Shown here: piece after piece, positions 31,204 through 32,736 of the stretch
How positions within the stretch are numbered: position 1 is the stretch's first letter
Layout of the letters: the number at the start of each line of letters is the position of its first letter
Source: Desulfobacterales bacterium
GTDB taxonomy: Bacteria; Desulfobacterota; DSM-4660; Desulfatiglandales; Desulfatiglandaceae
DNA length: 32,736 bases
NCBI GenBank assembly: GCA_027027005.1
Contig: JALVMN010000250.1
Coordinates: forward strand, 1-32,736
Direction: 5' to 3'
The notes under the pieces: model-generated
What the model saw: only the letters and a program-made list of their open reading frames with translations
What the model was told of the DNA's origin: nothing
Databases searched by the model: none
Made by a program: the position numbers and the translations under genes

Positions 31204-32736
31204 CAGTTCAGGAAAACTCTATCTCTCTGGATTCCCTATCGGATTGGCAAAGGACCCACGGGTGTGGTGAGCTTCGCTCATCCCATGCCGGCCGACAAGT
31301 CACCCTGATGGGGTGGGTGCATGCCCGCCGCGACCTGGGCAATCTGATATTCATAGACCTCAGGGACAGGAGTGGCCTTGTCCAGGTGGTCTTTGACCCT
31401 CAGGTATCAGAAAAGTGCCACCAACGGGCCCGCCCCCTCAGGGCAGAATGGGTGGTGGCTGTAAGGGGTGAGGTGGCCCCACGCCTTGAAGGCCAGGAAA
31501 ACCCTGATCTTCCCACTGGTGCCATTGAGGTAAAGGCCCTGGAGGTAAAGATCCTGAACCGCTCCGAGACCACCCCCTTCCAGGTGGACGGCGCAGTGGA
31601 TGCCTCAGAGGCCCTGAGGCTGAAATACCGCTATCTTGAACTGCGAAGGCCCCAGGTGTTCCAGCTCCTCCACACGCGCCACAAGATTGCCTCTCTGGTA
31701 AGAGACTATCTCAACCAAAGGGGCTTCATTGATGTGGAAACCCCGTTTCTCACCAAAAGCACTCCAGAGGGGGCCAGGGACTACCTGGTGCCAAGCAGGG
31801 TGAACAAGGGAAGGTTTTACGCCCTTCCCCAATCGCCACAGCTCTTCAAACAGCTCCTCATGATGGCGGGCTTTGACCGCTACTACCAAATCGTGCGCTG
31901 CTTCAGAGACGAGGATCTGCGGGCGGATCGTCAGCCCGAGTTCACCCAGGTGGACCTGGAGATGGCCTTTGTAAGGGAGCAGGATGTGATGGCGGTCTTT
32001 GAAGGGCTCATGAAGGAACTTTTCAGCAAGATCCTGTCTGTGGAGATCCAGACGCCTATGCCTGTGCTCACTTATCAGGAGGCCATAGACCGATTCGGTA
32101 CAGATAGGCCAGATCTGAGGTTTGGTATGGAGCTAAAGGATATTACCGCCCTTGCTGCCCGGTCAGGATTCAGGGTCTTTCAGGAGGGGGTGGCCCATGG
32201 TGCAAGGGTAAAGGCTATTGTGGTGCAAGGTAAGGCATCGGAGTTTTCCAGAAAGGCCCTGGACGAGCTGGGAGAATTTGTAAAAGAACATGGTGCAAAG
32301 GGGCTTATCTGGGCAAAGATCACTGAAGATGGCTGGCAGTCGCCTGTAAAAAAATTCTTTGCCCCAGAGCTAAGCAGTAAGATCATTCATGAGCTGGGGG
32401 CACGGCCTGGTGATCTGGTGGTCATGGTTGCCGACCGGGCCCAGGTAGCAGCCGAATCCCTGGGAGCCTTGAGGGTTCGGCTGGCCCAGGACCTGGGCCT
32501 TGTTGAAGAGGGACAGTGGCGCTTTGTCTGGATAACCCAATTTCCCATGTTTGAATACAATGAAGAAGAACAAAGGCTGGAGGCAGTGCACCATCCCTTT
32601 ACATCTCCCTTCGAAGAGGATGTCCCGCTGCTGGAAAAAGCCCCCCTCAAGGCGAGGGCAAGGGCCTATGACCTGGTGCTGAACGGTACCGAGGTCGGGG
32701 GAGGCAGCATCCGTATCCACCGCCTGGAGCTTCAAC
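31200..32736 (+). CDS. aspS: Aspartyl-tRNA synthetase (3' end outside window)
   Basis: Open from an ATG overlapping the hisS stop to the right edge, 512 codons; bacterial AspRS is about 590, so the last ~80 residues are missing. An N-terminal OB-fold (VTLMGWVHARRDLGNLIFIDLRDRSG) is followed by class II motifs: TPEGARDYLVPSR with FYALPQSPQLFKQLLM, motif 2 CFRDEDLRADRQPEFTQVDLEM, and the bacterial insertion domain (GAT-like). The start of the catalytic C-terminal part shows FVWITQFPMFEY, HHPFTSP and LVLNGTEVGGGSIRIH. The RRDLG loop resembles the E. coli discriminating type, not the RRDHG of non-discriminating enzymes, so it probably charges only tRNA-Asp; that is an inference. Confidence 0.95.
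   Translation, partial: MTVQENSISLDSLSDWQRTHGCGELRSSHAGRQVTLMGWVHARRDLGNLIFIDLRDRSGLVQVVFDPQVSEKCHQRARPLRAEWVVAVRGEVAPRLEGQENPDLPTGAIEVKALEVKILNRSETTPFQVDGAVDASEALRLKYRYLELRRPQVFQLLHTRHKIASLVRDYLNQRGFIDVETPFLTKSTPEGARDYLVPSRVNKGRFYALPQSPQLFKQLLMMAGFDRYYQIVRCFRDEDLRADRQPEFTQVDLEMAFVREQDVMAVFEGLMKELFSKILSVEIQTPMPVLTYQEAIDRFGTDRPDLRFGMELKDITALAARSGFRVFQEGVAHGARVKAIVVQGKASEFSRKALDELGEFVKEHGAKGLIWAKITEDGWQSPVKKFFAPELSSKIIHELGARPGDLVVMVADRAQVAAESLGALRVRLAQDLGLVEEGQWRFVWITQFPMFEYNEEEQRLEAVHHPFTSPFEEDVPLLEKAPLKARARAYDLVLNGTEVGGGSIRIHRLELQ

Noticed and set aside
1-32736. CRISPR arrays, insertion sequences, prophage genes, tRNA or rRNA genes
   Set aside because: No regularly spaced repeats, transposase or phage genes, and no tRNA T-loop or rRNA signatures were seen in reading the window.

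Overview
The window looks like a chromosomal segment of a strictly anaerobic Gram-negative bacterium, most likely a Desulfobacterota (former deltaproteobacterium, sulfate-reducer type). This rests on gene content, not on a search: a periplasmic-type cobaltochelatase CbiK, a 4-hydroxybutyryl-CoA dehydratase (an oxygen-sensitive Fe-S/flavin enzyme), a helix-turn-helix/ferredoxin protein beside a MoaD-like protein, an HDOD/hybrid-kinase pair, AmmeMemoRadiSam genes, and a tmk-holB-ricT-metG operon. Coding density is high and neighbours often overlap by 4 bases. TTG starts preceded by a Shine-Dalgarno sequence occur several times. I see no insertion sequence, prophage, CRISPR array, tRNA or rRNA.

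Layout. (1) 1-1301, minus strand: a sigma70-like promoter, a cobalamin riboswitch, an intrinsic terminator, a 61-residue small ORF and an exported CbiK that runs off the left edge. (2) 1487-3434, plus: KdsD (Kdo pathway) overlapping a dihydrodipicolinate-synthase-fold protein that lacks the family's catalytic residues. (3) 3461-4965, minus: an FKBP/SlyD-like small protein and a polytopic membrane protein. (4) 5072-6396: oligoribonuclease, convergent with a trypsin-fold protease without a signal peptide. (5) 6618-9577, plus: a Pit-type phosphate transporter with a PhoU-like C-terminal extension, then a DUF47 accessory protein.

(6) 9584-17803 is the metabolic centre of the window. A minus-strand operon encodes 4-hydroxybutyryl-CoA dehydratase, an L-2-hydroxyglutarate/glycerol-3-phosphate dehydrogenase-like flavoprotein with a BFD-type [2Fe-2S] domain, an FAD/NAD oxidoreductase and a DUF1667 protein. 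A divergent plus-strand operon encodes a succinyl-CoA-synthetase-like ligase (two subunits), a MoaD/ThiS-like sulfur carrier and an HTH/4Fe-4S protein. I infer a hydroxyacid (possibly 4-hydroxybutyrate) activation, dehydration and oxidation module.

(7) 17814-20871, minus: an HDOD protein and a hybrid histidine kinase in one overlapping unit. (8) 20966-22884, minus: AMMECR1-domain and radical-SAM proteins, both with N-terminal export-type signals. (9) 23139-23780, plus: endonuclease III. (10) 23815-28256, minus: tmk-holB-ricT-metG. (11) 28376-29272, plus: an unidentified structured RNA or leader with its own terminator, then a DksA/TraR-type regulator and a strong hairpin. (12) 29434-32736, plus: a small exported protein, HisS, and AspS, which is cut by the right edge.

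The items most worth following are the 4-hydroxybutyryl-CoA dehydratase/acyl-CoA-ligase module, the apparently exported AmmeMemoRadiSam pair, the structured RNA upstream of the DksA-like gene, and the active-site-less DapA-fold protein.
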